Assembly: GCA_048615375.1 (NCBI GenBank)
Contig: JBMCLJ010000050.1
Span: forward strand, 1 to 10,616
Source of the DNA: JBMCLJ01 sp048615375
GTDB taxonomy: Bacteria; Patescibacteriota; Dojkabacteria; JAOAGR01
DNA length: 10,616 nucleotides
Direction of reading: 5' to 3'
The notes under the pieces are model-generated. The model was not told where the DNA came from, did no database searches, and was given only the letters and a program-made list of their open reading frames with translations. Below, one piece after another: positions 1-6,101 of the stretch. The position numbers and the translations under genes were made by a program. How positions within the stretch are numbered: the first letter of the stretch is position 1; each line of letters starts with the position of its first letter.

Positions 1-243
1 GATGAACCGCCAGATAAAAGATTCATTTCAGCACTAGGAGCACAAATCCATAGTCTTTCATCAGCAATGTGTCAATTGAAGATTCCAGATATCTACTCGA
101 GTATTAGAAGTATTGTATATGCTACTGAACCATGTAATTACAGTATACCTTCATATATGTTATTTGGTCTTGTAATACCAAGACAGGCAGGAAGCGACTT
201 GAAAGATGATATGTGCATTGAACACATTCCAATTCACCCATAA
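1..243 (+). CDS. C-terminal fragment of an unrecognised protein (5' end outside window)
   Basis: Frame 1 is open from the first base to a TAA at 241-243 and gives 80 residues, so the gene enters from the left. I do not recognise the family. The fragment is mixed polar/hydrophobic, has two Cys, and ends in an acidic then His/Pro-containing tail (…DDMCIEHIPIHP). There is no obvious membrane segment, metal-binding cluster or nucleotide-binding motif. Its stop lies only 2 bases from the stop of the convergent acetyltransferase gene, so the two 3' ends are back to back with no room for a separate terminator. Open-frame length and this tight packing are the only evidence that it is real. Confidence 0.5.
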   Translation, partial: DEPPDKRFISALGAQIHSLSSAMCQLKIPDIYSSIRSIVYATEPCNYSIPSYMLFGLVIPRQAGSDLKDDMCIEHIPIHP

Positions 244-245
244 TC

Positions 246-809
246 TCACCAGTAATATGCCAATCCGGTAAAAACCTTCTCGTCACCGTTCACCAGCTTA
301 CGCATAAATTCACTATTGCCTGGGTAGTAGACTACATCGCAGCCGCTCATATCCCATGGTTTTTTTTCATCACCACGATATTCGAATTTACCTCCTTCGC
401 TCTCAGCAATTGCAAGACCACACTTGAGATAAAACGATGAATTTTCTTTTTCGCAAAATCCTATCGCTGCTGATGAAGCGTCTGGGAGGTTATTGTAGTA
501 ACGAATAAAAGCATCAACAAGCACTTTACCGTGCCCTTGACCGTGCGTTACAGTCATCATATCAGCGAGTCCATACACCGGAACTACCTTTCTCTCGAAA
601 TCAAGCTCAATATTCGAGTAGAGTCGAATAGTCCCAAGCAATTTATCTTCGTTATCAAAAAGCAGAAAGAAAACATGATCACGATATACTTCGCGCGTTG
701 TCTCATCAAGAAGCTTAGAGTGCCCAGGAAATGCCTTCCTCTACGCGTCAGAGATTACACTGATCATCTCTTCGCTTAATTCCGCCCCTGTTTCAATCTG
801 AATGTACAT
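246..809 (-). pseudogene. GNAT-family N-acetyltransferase interrupted by one in-frame TAG
   Basis: From ATG at 807-809 the minus strand reads as one continuous 187-codon frame to TGA at 246-248, except for TAG at 741-743 (codon 23). The part after the TAG has the GNAT pattern: a central strand (…YGLADMMTVT), the acetyl-CoA pyrophosphate loop as HGQGHGKVL, and a later GFCEKENSSFYLKCGL segment typical of the second half of the acetyl-CoA fold. Residues between the TAG and the first possible downstream start, TTG at 639-641, are also protein-like (AFPGHSKLLDETTREVY, then VFFLLFDNEDKLLGTIRL) and would supply the N-terminal helix and first strands of a normal GNAT. A start at the TTG gives only 131 residues and loses those elements. 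The codon is one base from Gln (CAG), Trp, Lys, Glu, Leu, Ser or Tyr. It could be a pseudogene caused by a point mutation, a sequencing error, or a read-through site. The substrate cannot be told. Confidence 0.72.
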
Positions 810-909
810 GTTGAGAGTTAAGCATATTTTTCACATATACACAATCTTTTTTATCATACAACTAGAAATTCACACATCAGCCTGAGAGTTACTCATAACA
901 AAATGCCCT

Positions 910-2247
910 CTAAAACATCCCTCTCACCAGCCTCAATATCTCCTCAGGATCACCCGATCCTTGCAGCGCACGTTTAACCTGACCGATGAAGAACATTTTT
1001 ACCGACTCTTTGCCATTCTTATACTCTTCAAAGACTTCTCTATTCGCTTCTACTACCTTTCTGACAACTATTTCCAGATCCTGAGTGTTTACTTCTGCAG
1101 GCGCTAAGTATGATTCGATATTCGCGAGAATTCCCTCACGTGACTGAGTGAGAGAGATTTTAGCGTTTACGATCAAATTGGCGATCTTTTGCGGTAAATC
1201 TTTATCGTCATACTTTTTACGCTTCTCTCGCATGTACGTAACGACTATGTCTTCGAAGAGATCAGCTGTCACTCTCGTTCTTGCGAGTGTCGCAGCATCT
1301 GAGTCTTTTATCAGATACTGGCTCACGAACCTTAGCTGCTTCTCACCATGAAGTTCAGGAATGGTGGCGTAAATCTTTTCAAGCGCTTCCCTGCTGTACT
1401 GTATCGGTGGAATATCCGGCTCTGGAAAGTAACGATACCCACCCGCGTCCTCTTTTTTCCTTTGGGAGAAAGTTGCGCGGTCTTTTTCCTGAAAACCACG
1501 TGTTTCCTGGTCTGGAAGTCCTCCTTGTTCGAGAATACCTGCCTGCCGCTGGAATTCAAATTCTATCGCCTGTTTGACAAAGTTAAACGAATTAATGTTT
1601 TTTATTTCTACTTTATATTCCGGAAGCTTTTTTACGCCTTTCTCCCTCACAGAAATATTTGGCTCAAGCCTCATACTCCCCTTCTCCATCTCAGCGTCAG
1701 ACACTCCCAGGTACTTAATAACTGTATGAAGGTGCTCCAGAAATGTCTTTACTTCGTCAGAGCTATGGAAAACCGGCTCAGTAACGATCTCCAGCAGAGG
1801 CACGCCCGCCCGGTTATAGTCGATGAGCGAACAACCTTCATCATGCATAAGTTTCCCGGTATCTTCTTCAATGTGAACGCGGGTGATTCTGAATTCTTTC
1901 ATTGAACCATCTATAGCATTGATTGCCAGCGTCCCTTGGATGCCAATAGGAGTGTGATACTGAGTAATCTGATACCCCTTTGGCAGATCAGGATAAAAAT
2001 AGTGCTTACGTGCAAAAACAAACTCGGTATTAATACTGCATTGCAGCGCTCGAGCAACTTTAATTGCATAGTCAATCGCCGTTTTATTCGGGATCGGAAG
2101 CGTCCCTGGCATGCCAAGGCAGATGGGACAGGTGTTCGCGTTCGGAGCCGAGGCAAAGTACTCAGCTGAGCACGTACAAAACATCTTGCTCTTTGTCTTG
2201 AGCTCAATGTGTATTTCTACGCCGATTACTAACTCATATTCTTTCAT
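910..2247 (-). CDS. gatB: Aspartyl/glutamyl-tRNA amidotransferase subunit B
   Basis: GatB is the kinase subunit of GatCAB. It phosphorylates the side chain of Glu on Glu-tRNA(Gln) (or Asp on Asp-tRNA(Asn)) and uses ammonia delivered from GatA to form the amide. Visible family features are the N-terminal VIGVEIHIEL strand with its catalytic-site His and Glu, the zinc knuckle MFCTC…CPICLG (CxC and CxxC), HIEEDTGKLMHD, DYNRAGVPLLEIVTEP, GSMRLEPNISVR and EIKNINSF, followed by the helical GatB/YqeY tRNA-binding tail ending in FFIGQVKRALQGSGDPEEIL. At about 445 residues it is slightly shorter than the usual 470-480. I chose ATG at 2245-2247 because it overlaps the gatA stop as ATGA, a classic coupled junction, and because family members start a few residues before this strand. 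An in-frame ATG at 2266-2268 would add MLTTTTI and is possible. The stop is TAG. There is no clear Shine-Dalgarno, so re-initiation after gatA is likely. Confidence 0.97.
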   Translation of the reverse strand: MKEYELVIGVEIHIELKTKSKMFCTCSAEYFASAPNANTCPICLGMPGTLPIPNKTAIDYAIKVARALQCSINTEFVFARKHYFYPDLPKGYQITQYHTPIGIQGTLAINAIDGSMKEFRITRVHIEEDTGKLMHDEGCSLIDYNRAGVPLLEIVTEPVFHSSDEVKTFLEHLHTVIKYLGVSDAEMEKGSMRLEPNISVREKGVKKLPEYKVEIKNINSFNFVKQAIEFEFQRQAGILEQGGLPDQETRGFQEKDRATFSQRKKEDAGGYRYFPEPDIPPIQYSREALEKIYATIPELHGEKQLRFVSQYLIKDSDAATLARTRVTADLFEDIVVTYMREKRKKYDDKDLPQKIANLIVNAKISLTQSREGILANIESYLAPAEVNTQDLEIVVRKVVEANREVFEEYKNGKESVKMFFIGQVKRALQGSGDPEEILRLVRGMF

Positions 2248-3722
2248 AATTGTGGTGGTTGTAAGCATTTTAACTGAGTTGCTTCCTGGAAGGCATACGC
2301 GATGTTCAACAGGCTTTGTTCATCAAATCGTCTCGCGAACATATGGATGCCAATTGGAGTCTTCTCAGCAATGACATGAATCGGAAACGAAACCGCCGGG
2401 TAGCCGTAGAGGACTGTAGGACTCATCATGGAAGCGTTAATCTTCGCGAGATGACGGTTTTCTTCCCGCCACTGCGTATCTTCTGCCTGTCCAAGCTGTA
2501 AACTGGTGAAAGTCGTTGCCGGAGTAATAATCGCGCTGTACTTCTGGAATAGCCTGTCAATGTAGTCTCTGTTCTGATGTTTGATTCTTTGTGCCTGCGT
2601 GTATATTTCGTCATTTTCCGTCAGACTTATCGGGTCGGTAATAATCTGCCGTTTCACATGCCTGCCAAACGCGTCCCTGCATTCCAGGTAATAGTCCTCA
2701 AGTGAAGTAAAATCACGATCAGGGCGGTTGCCGAATCGTATCCCATCATAACGGGCGAGATTACTGGAGACTTCAGCCCGGTAAAATATATCGTACATTT
2801 GTCCGTCTATATCAAGATCATACCAGTTAATTTTCTCAACAATTGCTCCGAGCTTCTCCAGCTCCTTGCAGCTCGCTTCAATCGCGCGCGAGATTTCCTG
2901 GCTTACACGTTCTACTATTGGTTGTATAACGGCGATTTTTACGCCCTGCAAGTCTTTATTCAAGCAGGCATAAAAATTTTCCACTGGTCTAGCTACCGAG
3001 GTAGCGTCCAGTGGATCAGACCCGGAGATTTCCTCTATGCCAATAGCTACATCCTCGACACATTTTCCAATAATTCCCGGACACTCCATTGAGGAAGCCA
3101 TGGCGATGATGCCGAACCTTGATGATCTCCCATAGGTTGGTTTCATACCGACTACGCCACACAGCGCCGCCGGCTGAATAATCGAGCCGAAGTTTTCACT
3201 CGCGAGGGACAGGAAGGCTTCTCGTGAAGCGACAGATGCCGCGGAGCCGCCGGAAGAGCCTCCAGGAACCGTTCCGGTATCCCACGGATTCGCAGTTTTT
3301 TTAAAAGCTGAATACTCACAGGTAAAACCATGCGCGAATTCATCCATATTCACTTTGCCTGTGACTAAAGATCCCGCCATCTGTAAACGCGCGTACGCTG
3401 TAGCGTTGTACTCGGGAACGAAGTTTTCAAGGATTTTAGAAGCGGCAGTAGTACGAATACCCTTAGTGGTAAATGAATCTTTAATTGAGACTGGAATGCC
3501 GAAGAGAAGTGAATCCTTCTCTTTTTTATACTTTCCCCGATCCATATCCCTTGCTTCCTGGATACATTCATCGAGCCGCGTGGTAAGATAGGCATTGATT
3601 GTGGTTTCACTGTATGTAATCCGGTCGCTCACAATGTGCATTAGTTCCTGGAAGGAGACTTTTTTCGCGTTAAGGAGCTTCCTTAGTTCAGGGATAGGTT
3701 TTTCCAGTAGTTCATGATTCAT
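2244..3722 (-). CDS. gatA: Aspartyl/glutamyl-tRNA amidotransferase subunit A (amidase family, divergent active-site loop)
   Basis: GatA is the glutaminase subunit of GatCAB: it hydrolyses glutamine and channels ammonia to GatB. The amidase-signature core is clear. GIPVSIKD carries Lys81, GKVNMDEFAHG follows, PGGSSGGSAASVA carries the cis-Ser (Ser156), and the nucleophile loop with Ser180 precedes QPAALCGVVGMKPTYGR. These residues line up with Lys79/Ser154/Ser178 of Staphylococcus aureus GatA at a constant offset of 2. What is odd is the loop around the nucleophile. The usual SDTGGSIRQPA is SENFGSIIQPA here, so Thr-Gly before GS becomes Asn-Phe and the following Arg becomes Ile. Downstream, the usual VKRRIxLGTY segment reads VKRQIITDP and the usual LxDIFTIPANLAGLPAIS reads LAKINASMMSPTVLYGYPAVS. 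Length (492 aa) and the C-terminal PIGIHMFARRFDEQSLL…AYAFQEAT are normal. The start ATG is 13 bases after the gatC stop and the TGA stop overlaps gatB. Identity as GatA is secure; full glutaminase activity is an open question. Confidence 0.96.
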   Translation of the reverse strand: MNHELLEKPIPELRKLLNAKKVSFQELMHIVSDRITYSETTINAYLTTRLDECIQEARDMDRGKYKKEKDSLLFGIPVSIKDSFTTKGIRTTAASKILENFVPEYNATAYARLQMAGSLVTGKVNMDEFAHGFTCEYSAFKKTANPWDTGTVPGGSSGGSAASVASREAFLSLASENFGSIIQPAALCGVVGMKPTYGRSSRFGIIAMASSMECPGIIGKCVEDVAIGIEEISGSDPLDATSVARPVENFYACLNKDLQGVKIAVIQPIVERVSQEISRAIEASCKELEKLGAIVEKINWYDLDIDGQMYDIFYRAEVSSNLARYDGIRFGNRPDRDFTSLEDYYLECRDAFGRHVKRQIITDPISLTENDEIYTQAQRIKHQNRDYIDRLFQKYSAIITPATTFTSLQLGQAEDTQWREENRHLAKINASMMSPTVLYGYPAVSFPIHVIAEKTPIGIHMFARRFDEQSLLNIAYAFQEATQLKCLQPPQL

Positions 3723-3735
3723 AACTCAGTACGTT

Positions 3736-4005
3736 TTAGAATGGTTTTGGTGTGGTGAAGCAGCCACGCTTTGTTTTTTTCGCGTTTTTCAAGGCTTGAT
3801 CCTGCGAAAACGTTGGTAGTGCGACATCTTCTCGAGGCGTAAAAATAAGCCCATCCGGGTGGTAGAGTGGCGGAGTCGAGCCTTCACCTTGTTTCAGATA
3901 TTTCTGAAAGTCCCGACTCTGCAACTTTTGCGAATCATACGCCAGATCCTGACTCGACTCAACACGAATTTTCGTAAACGTCTGAATTTTCTCCTCCCTG
4001 GTCAT
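3736..4005 (-). CDS. gatC: Aspartyl/glutamyl-tRNA amidotransferase subunit C, divergent
   Basis: GatC is the small subunit that wraps around GatA and GatB and stabilises the complex. The C-terminal third is recognisable: PREDVALPTFSQDQALKNA followed by FTTPKPF matches the family pattern (N-x-x-RED…ALxNAP…FxVPK). The N-terminal half is not typical. The usual helical segment (EEVxHIAxLARLxLSEEE… then QLxxILxYVExL) is hard to see; only TREEK…TKIRVESS faintly resembles it, and a Gly/Pro-rich stretch (QGEGSTPPLYHPDG) replaces the linker. The length (89 aa) is close to the usual 95-100. Position immediately before gatA, on the same strand and 13 bases away, supports the call. ATG at 4003-4005 is preceded by a TATAAT box only 10 bases away, so the message may be leaderless. 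Stop TAA. Confidence 0.88.
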   Translation of the reverse strand: MTREEKIQTFTKIRVESSQDLAYDSQKLQSRDFQKYLKQGEGSTPPLYHPDGLIFTPREDVALPTFSQDQALKNAKKTKRGCFTTPKPF

Positions 4006-4015
4006 AGCACTTGTG

Positions 4016-4021
4016 ATTATA
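4016..4021 (-). promoter_or_regulatory. -10 box (TATAAT) of the gatCAB operon, leaderless type
   Basis: On the minus strand a consensus TATAAT is followed by 10 bases and then the gatC ATG, inside the short gap between the kinase-like gene and gatC. Transcription would be expected to start about 3 bases before the ATG. No convincing -35 box lies 16-18 bases upstream; that stretch is inside the 3' end of the preceding gene. The box sits in the 13-mer TATAATCACAAGT, which recurs with one mismatch at the kinase-like gene. Confidence 0.6.
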
Positions 4022-4039
4022 CAGAGACTATAGCAGGTT

Positions 4040-4837
4040 TTAATAGTCTTGTACTAGCCTTCTACACTCCTGTTCAAACTCCTCAAAGTAAAATTCTTTC
4101 TTATATGCTTCGATAAGCTCCAGCCTTTGATTTTCTGGCACATAGTCTACAAGTTGCGCAACATCTCTACACATTGACGTGACATGAGGCTGCGTCCAAT
4201 CTATCACATAAACCTTTGTACTTGAATCCGTCGCAAAAAGAATATTTCCCATTTGAAGATCGCCATGAGATATTGTTGAATGGTTCGAATTTTCAAGTGA
4301 CTTTAAAACATCTTGTAATGGACTGACTTGTGACGAGAGCAGATCCCAAAAATCTTCCGTCATTATCGGGTGTACCTTGTTTTTACTTCCTACTTCAATT
4401 TCATACATCCAATCATCGATACCGTACCACTGCATTTTCCCTAACGATGTCATTTTCTTAATACTTTCAGCATGTTGCTGGCAAATAGTATCTTTTTTAA
4501 TCAACCACTTTAATGCTAACTTTGTGCTCGCATAACCTCCCCACATTGGCTGCATATATGCAACTCTTTTGATGAGTAAAAAAGAGTATTCGTTAATTTG
4601 TATATATCCATACCATTTCGGAGAATCAACATCATATTTTGATAAAAACTCTTCATAAAAAGCAAATTCCGAGCGATCTTTTCTACGTTTCAGGATTAAA
4701 GGAGTTTTATTTCCCTGAAGGTCAATAGCGGTAATTTCATTTACTTTCTGGAATCCTTTTTCATAATCAAATTCAAGATCCTTCAATTCAACTTTCAGAA
4801 GTGACGAAATCTCTTTTTGCAATTCCTGTTTTCTCAT
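4040..4837 (-). CDS. Aminoglycoside phosphotransferase / choline kinase-like protein
   Basis: This 265-residue protein has the kinase-like fold signature of the APH/choline-kinase/fructosamine-kinase superfamily. The catalytic loop is ISHGDLQMGNILF (His191, catalytic Asp193, Asn198), and the metal-binding Asp213 lies in VYVIDWTQPH, where related phosphotransferases usually have DW or DF. The N-terminal lobe is short; the ATP-binding Lys is probably Lys50 in PLILKRR. A helical region at roughly 160-185 precedes the catalytic loop. The substrate cannot be read from the sequence: members phosphorylate antibiotics, choline, sugars or other small molecules, and resistance should not be assumed. 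It lies just upstream of gatC on the same strand with a 34-base gap, but both genes have their own -10 box, so cotranscription is optional. By eye the gene is AT-richer than gatCAB, which could mean later acquisition. Stop TAA. Confidence 0.85.
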   Translation of the reverse strand: MRKQELQKEISSLLKVELKDLEFDYEKGFQKVNEITAIDLQGNKTPLILKRRKDRSEFAFYEEFLSKYDVDSPKWYGYIQINEYSFLLIKRVAYMQPMWGGYASTKLALKWLIKKDTICQQHAESIKKMTSLGKMQWYGIDDWMYEIEVGSKNKVHPIMTEDFWDLLSSQVSPLQDVLKSLENSNHSTISHGDLQMGNILFATDSSTKVYVIDWTQPHVTSMCRDVAQLVDYVPENQRLELIEAYKKEFYFEEFEQECRRLVQDY

Positions 4838-4845
4838 AACTAGTG

Positions 4846-4851
4846 ATTATA
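4846..4851 (-). promoter_or_regulatory. -10 box (TATAAT) of the kinase-like gene, leaderless type
   Basis: The minus strand reads TATAATCACTAGTT directly before the ATG at 4835-4837, which leaves 8 bases between the -10 box and the start codon. No good -35 hexamer is visible. Just upstream, in the spacer where RNA polymerase would bind, lies a perfect 12-base palindrome. Confidence 0.6.
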
Positions 4852-4854
4852 AAT

Positions 4855-4866
4855 GATTTTAAAATC
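4855..4866. promoter_or_regulatory. 12-bp perfect palindrome GATTTTAAAATC, possible operator
   Basis: GATTTTAAAATC is identical to its reverse complement, and two of the next three flanking pairs also match (AAT…GTT). It lies 3 bases upstream of the -10 box of the kinase-like gene, in the -10/-35 spacer, which is a typical place for a repressor site. It is AT-rich, so chance occurrence is possible. Confidence 0.35.
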
Positions 4867-4909
4867 GTTAAAAAACCTGGCTAATTGAGAATTTCTTGGA
4901 TATTCTATA

Positions 4910-5204
4910 CTATCTATGCATCTCAAAAAATCCGGCTGGATTATATGATCTTTGTTGATGCCCTGAAATTTTGCTCATGGCATGCACATTGACGACATTC
5001 TCTGGAACCGAAGGAAACATGACACCATAACCGCACCAAGGCATAAAATGTTACGTATTTATTACTGAAGGTAATAGAAGGGCTATTCTCTAAGTGAAGT
5101 ACATGTCTCTCACACTTCTTAAAATCCAACTCAGATCTGATAAACCTGAAAACTTCCCCTATCTTCTCCTTACATAATCTCTTGTAACACTTATTGCTAC
5201 TCAA
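4910..5204 (-). pseudogene. Possible frameshifted small ORF remnant in the 4838-5215 gap
   Basis: The 378-base gap between the kinase-like gene and the next + strand gene has no intact recognisable gene. One minus frame opens with TTG at 5202-5204 and looks protein-like for about 50 residues (…IGEVFRFIRSELDF…, …LENSPSITFSNKYVTF). It then becomes Cys/Arg-rich up to a TAA at 4941-4943. At about position 5044 a neighbouring minus frame starts with ATG and reads MPWCGYGVMFP…NVVNVHAMSKISG…NPAGFFEMHR to TAG at 4910-4912, which looks more like protein than the frame it replaces. A single frameshift near 5044-5050 would join the two into one protein of roughly 97 residues. I do not recognise it. It overlaps the promoter of the divergent gene at 5216. 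This may be a decayed gene, a sequencing frameshift, or chance. Confidence 0.25.
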
Positions 5205-5210
5205 TACAAT
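5182..5210 (+). promoter_or_regulatory. Promoter of the hypothetical gene at 5216 (TTGTAA-17-TACAAT), leaderless type
   Basis: A -35-like TTGTAA (5182-5187) and a -10-like TACAAT (5205-5210) are separated by exactly 17 bases. Only 5 bases lie between the -10 box and the ATG at 5216, so transcription would begin at or next to the start codon. This is the best two-part promoter in the window. Confidence 0.6.
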
Positions 5211-5215
5211 ATGCT

Positions 5216-5779
5216 ATGAGTATTGAACCTCCATATAACGTTAGCGCAAAGTGGGAACGTCCTATAAATAATTTTCGACAAGCAGTAGATACTTTATTTG
5301 CGATGTCTATTACATTTCTCGGCGACCATATCATTCAGGATGACTTTGGGATTCGTGAAACTTATGGTATAGACACTCCTTTTGATCCAATAGTTGAATC
5401 AGGTTCTGCTTTCGGCAACTTTTTGGGAGGACAATTATCTGACTTTGGATCAGTGGGTACATGGTATATGTTTCACCATTTTGCCTTGATGGGCTTCGGA
5501 AGGATGCTTCCTGAAGGAAAAGTGAAGGACTTTGCTAAGAACAATCTAAGAAATATATCTATCGCTACGACTTGTCTAAATGGATATCTGTATGAAATTT
5601 TTCAAGTATTTTATCATGGAGGTTCTAAAGTAGAGGCATTGCAGGATTCAATGGCTTATACAGCTGGAGCCTTACTGCTTGTAGGGATGTCGCCATTTTT
5701 TGATACAATCTATACCAAAATAAGAGATATGAAAGTAGACAACCAGCATTCACTTCGACGAAGAGATAACAAAGTTTGA
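5216..5779 (+). CDS. Hypothetical protein with about three hydrophobic segments, possible small membrane protein
   Basis: An intact 187-residue frame from ATG to TGA, preceded by a good promoter. I do not recognise the family with confidence. The N-terminal 25 residues are polar. Hydrophobic stretches lie at about 77-97 (FGSVGTWYMFHHFALMGF), 112-133 (NISIATTCLNGYLYEIFQVF) and 145-166 (MAYTAGALLLVGMSPFF), and the tail is Arg/Lys-rich (RRRDNKV), which would suit a cytoplasmic end. The segment YLYEIFQVFYHGG…DSMAYTAGALL loosely recalls the E-x-x-Q … D … N/T-x-G pattern of VanZ-like membrane proteins; that is an inference from a few residues. By eye it is AT-richer than gatCAB. No partner gene adjoins on the same strand. 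Confidence 0.75.
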   Translation: MSIEPPYNVSAKWERPINNFRQAVDTLFAMSITFLGDHIIQDDFGIRETYGIDTPFDPIVESGSAFGNFLGGQLSDFGSVGTWYMFHHFALMGFGRMLPEGKVKDFAKNNLRNISIATTCLNGYLYEIFQVFYHGGSKVEALQDSMAYTAGALLLVGMSPFFDTIYTKIRDMKVDNQHSLRRRDNKV

Positions 5780-6101
5780 TCGACTATGAGGATTAGTAAG
5801 GCTGCATTTACTTTAGTTTAGACTAGTGGTGCACATCGTTTTAATTCTTAAACTTCCCCATGCGATCGATACATATCAGCTTGCGGAACATTTTGTAACC
5901 GTCGCAGTTAGTTTTAGAACTCAGGCCAGGTCTTGCACAGTTCATGTGCGATGAAGATTTATGGAGAAGGAATACCTGCAGAATTTTCATAGGCGTATGA
6001 ATATAAAACATGTATGTCGAGGGAAGTAACTTTGCAGTCTTGACGGTTATTATGAACTGAATCGCGATGTTTCAAAATAAAACGAGCCAACCAAACCTTG
6101 A
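5780..6101. other. 322-base stretch without a confident gene
   Basis: All six frames are broken. On the + strand a 42-codon frame from GTG at 5826 to TGA at 5952-5954 is the longest piece I traced, and it looks unremarkable. On the minus strand one frame is open from the end of the zinc-ribbon gene for about 45 codons (…WLARFILKHRDSVH…, …YSYAYENSAGIPSP) and is then cut by several TAA codons. There is a small hairpin GCACA-gttca-TGTGC at 5935-5949. I see no tRNA-like cloverleaf, no strong terminator and no repeat array. The stretch may hold decayed gene remnants or plain spacer. Confidence 0.5.

Noticed and set aside
812..891. 9-bp direct repeat TGAGAGTTA at 812-820 and 883-891
   Set aside because: Short, AT-rich and not associated with any other signal in the gatB-GNAT spacer.
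1332..1905. Long ORFs on both strands inside gatB (for example + strand 1348-1905)
   Set aside because: They are shadow frames of gatB, whose conserved motifs cover the whole stretch; the shadows have odd composition and no family resemblance.
910..2247. UGA=Gly genetic code as in Gracilibacteria
   Set aside because: gatA, the GNAT gene and the 5216 gene end naturally at TGA at the expected protein ends, and no in-frame TGA is needed in any conserved gene.
3859..4116. + strand ORF across gatC and the end of the kinase-like gene
   Set aside because: Antisense to two supported genes and without recognisable motifs.
4040..4837. Calling the kinase-like gene an antibiotic-resistance gene
   Set aside because: Only the general catalytic motifs of the superfamily are visible; many members act on choline or other small molecules.
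5826..5954. 42-codon + strand frame starting with GTG
   Set aside because: Too short, no promoter or ribosome-binding site, and no recognisable pattern.
5931..5954. Hairpin GCACA-gttca-TGTGC as terminator or tRNA arm
   Set aside because: The stem is 5 pairs, no T-run follows, and no other tRNA elements are present.
5780..6101. A minus-strand frame in which all five stops are TAA, reading well if TAA were Gln (recoding)
   Set aside because: Five stops in about 106 codons is what random AT-rich DNA gives, all-TAA is not rare across six frames, and TAA clearly ends several real genes here.
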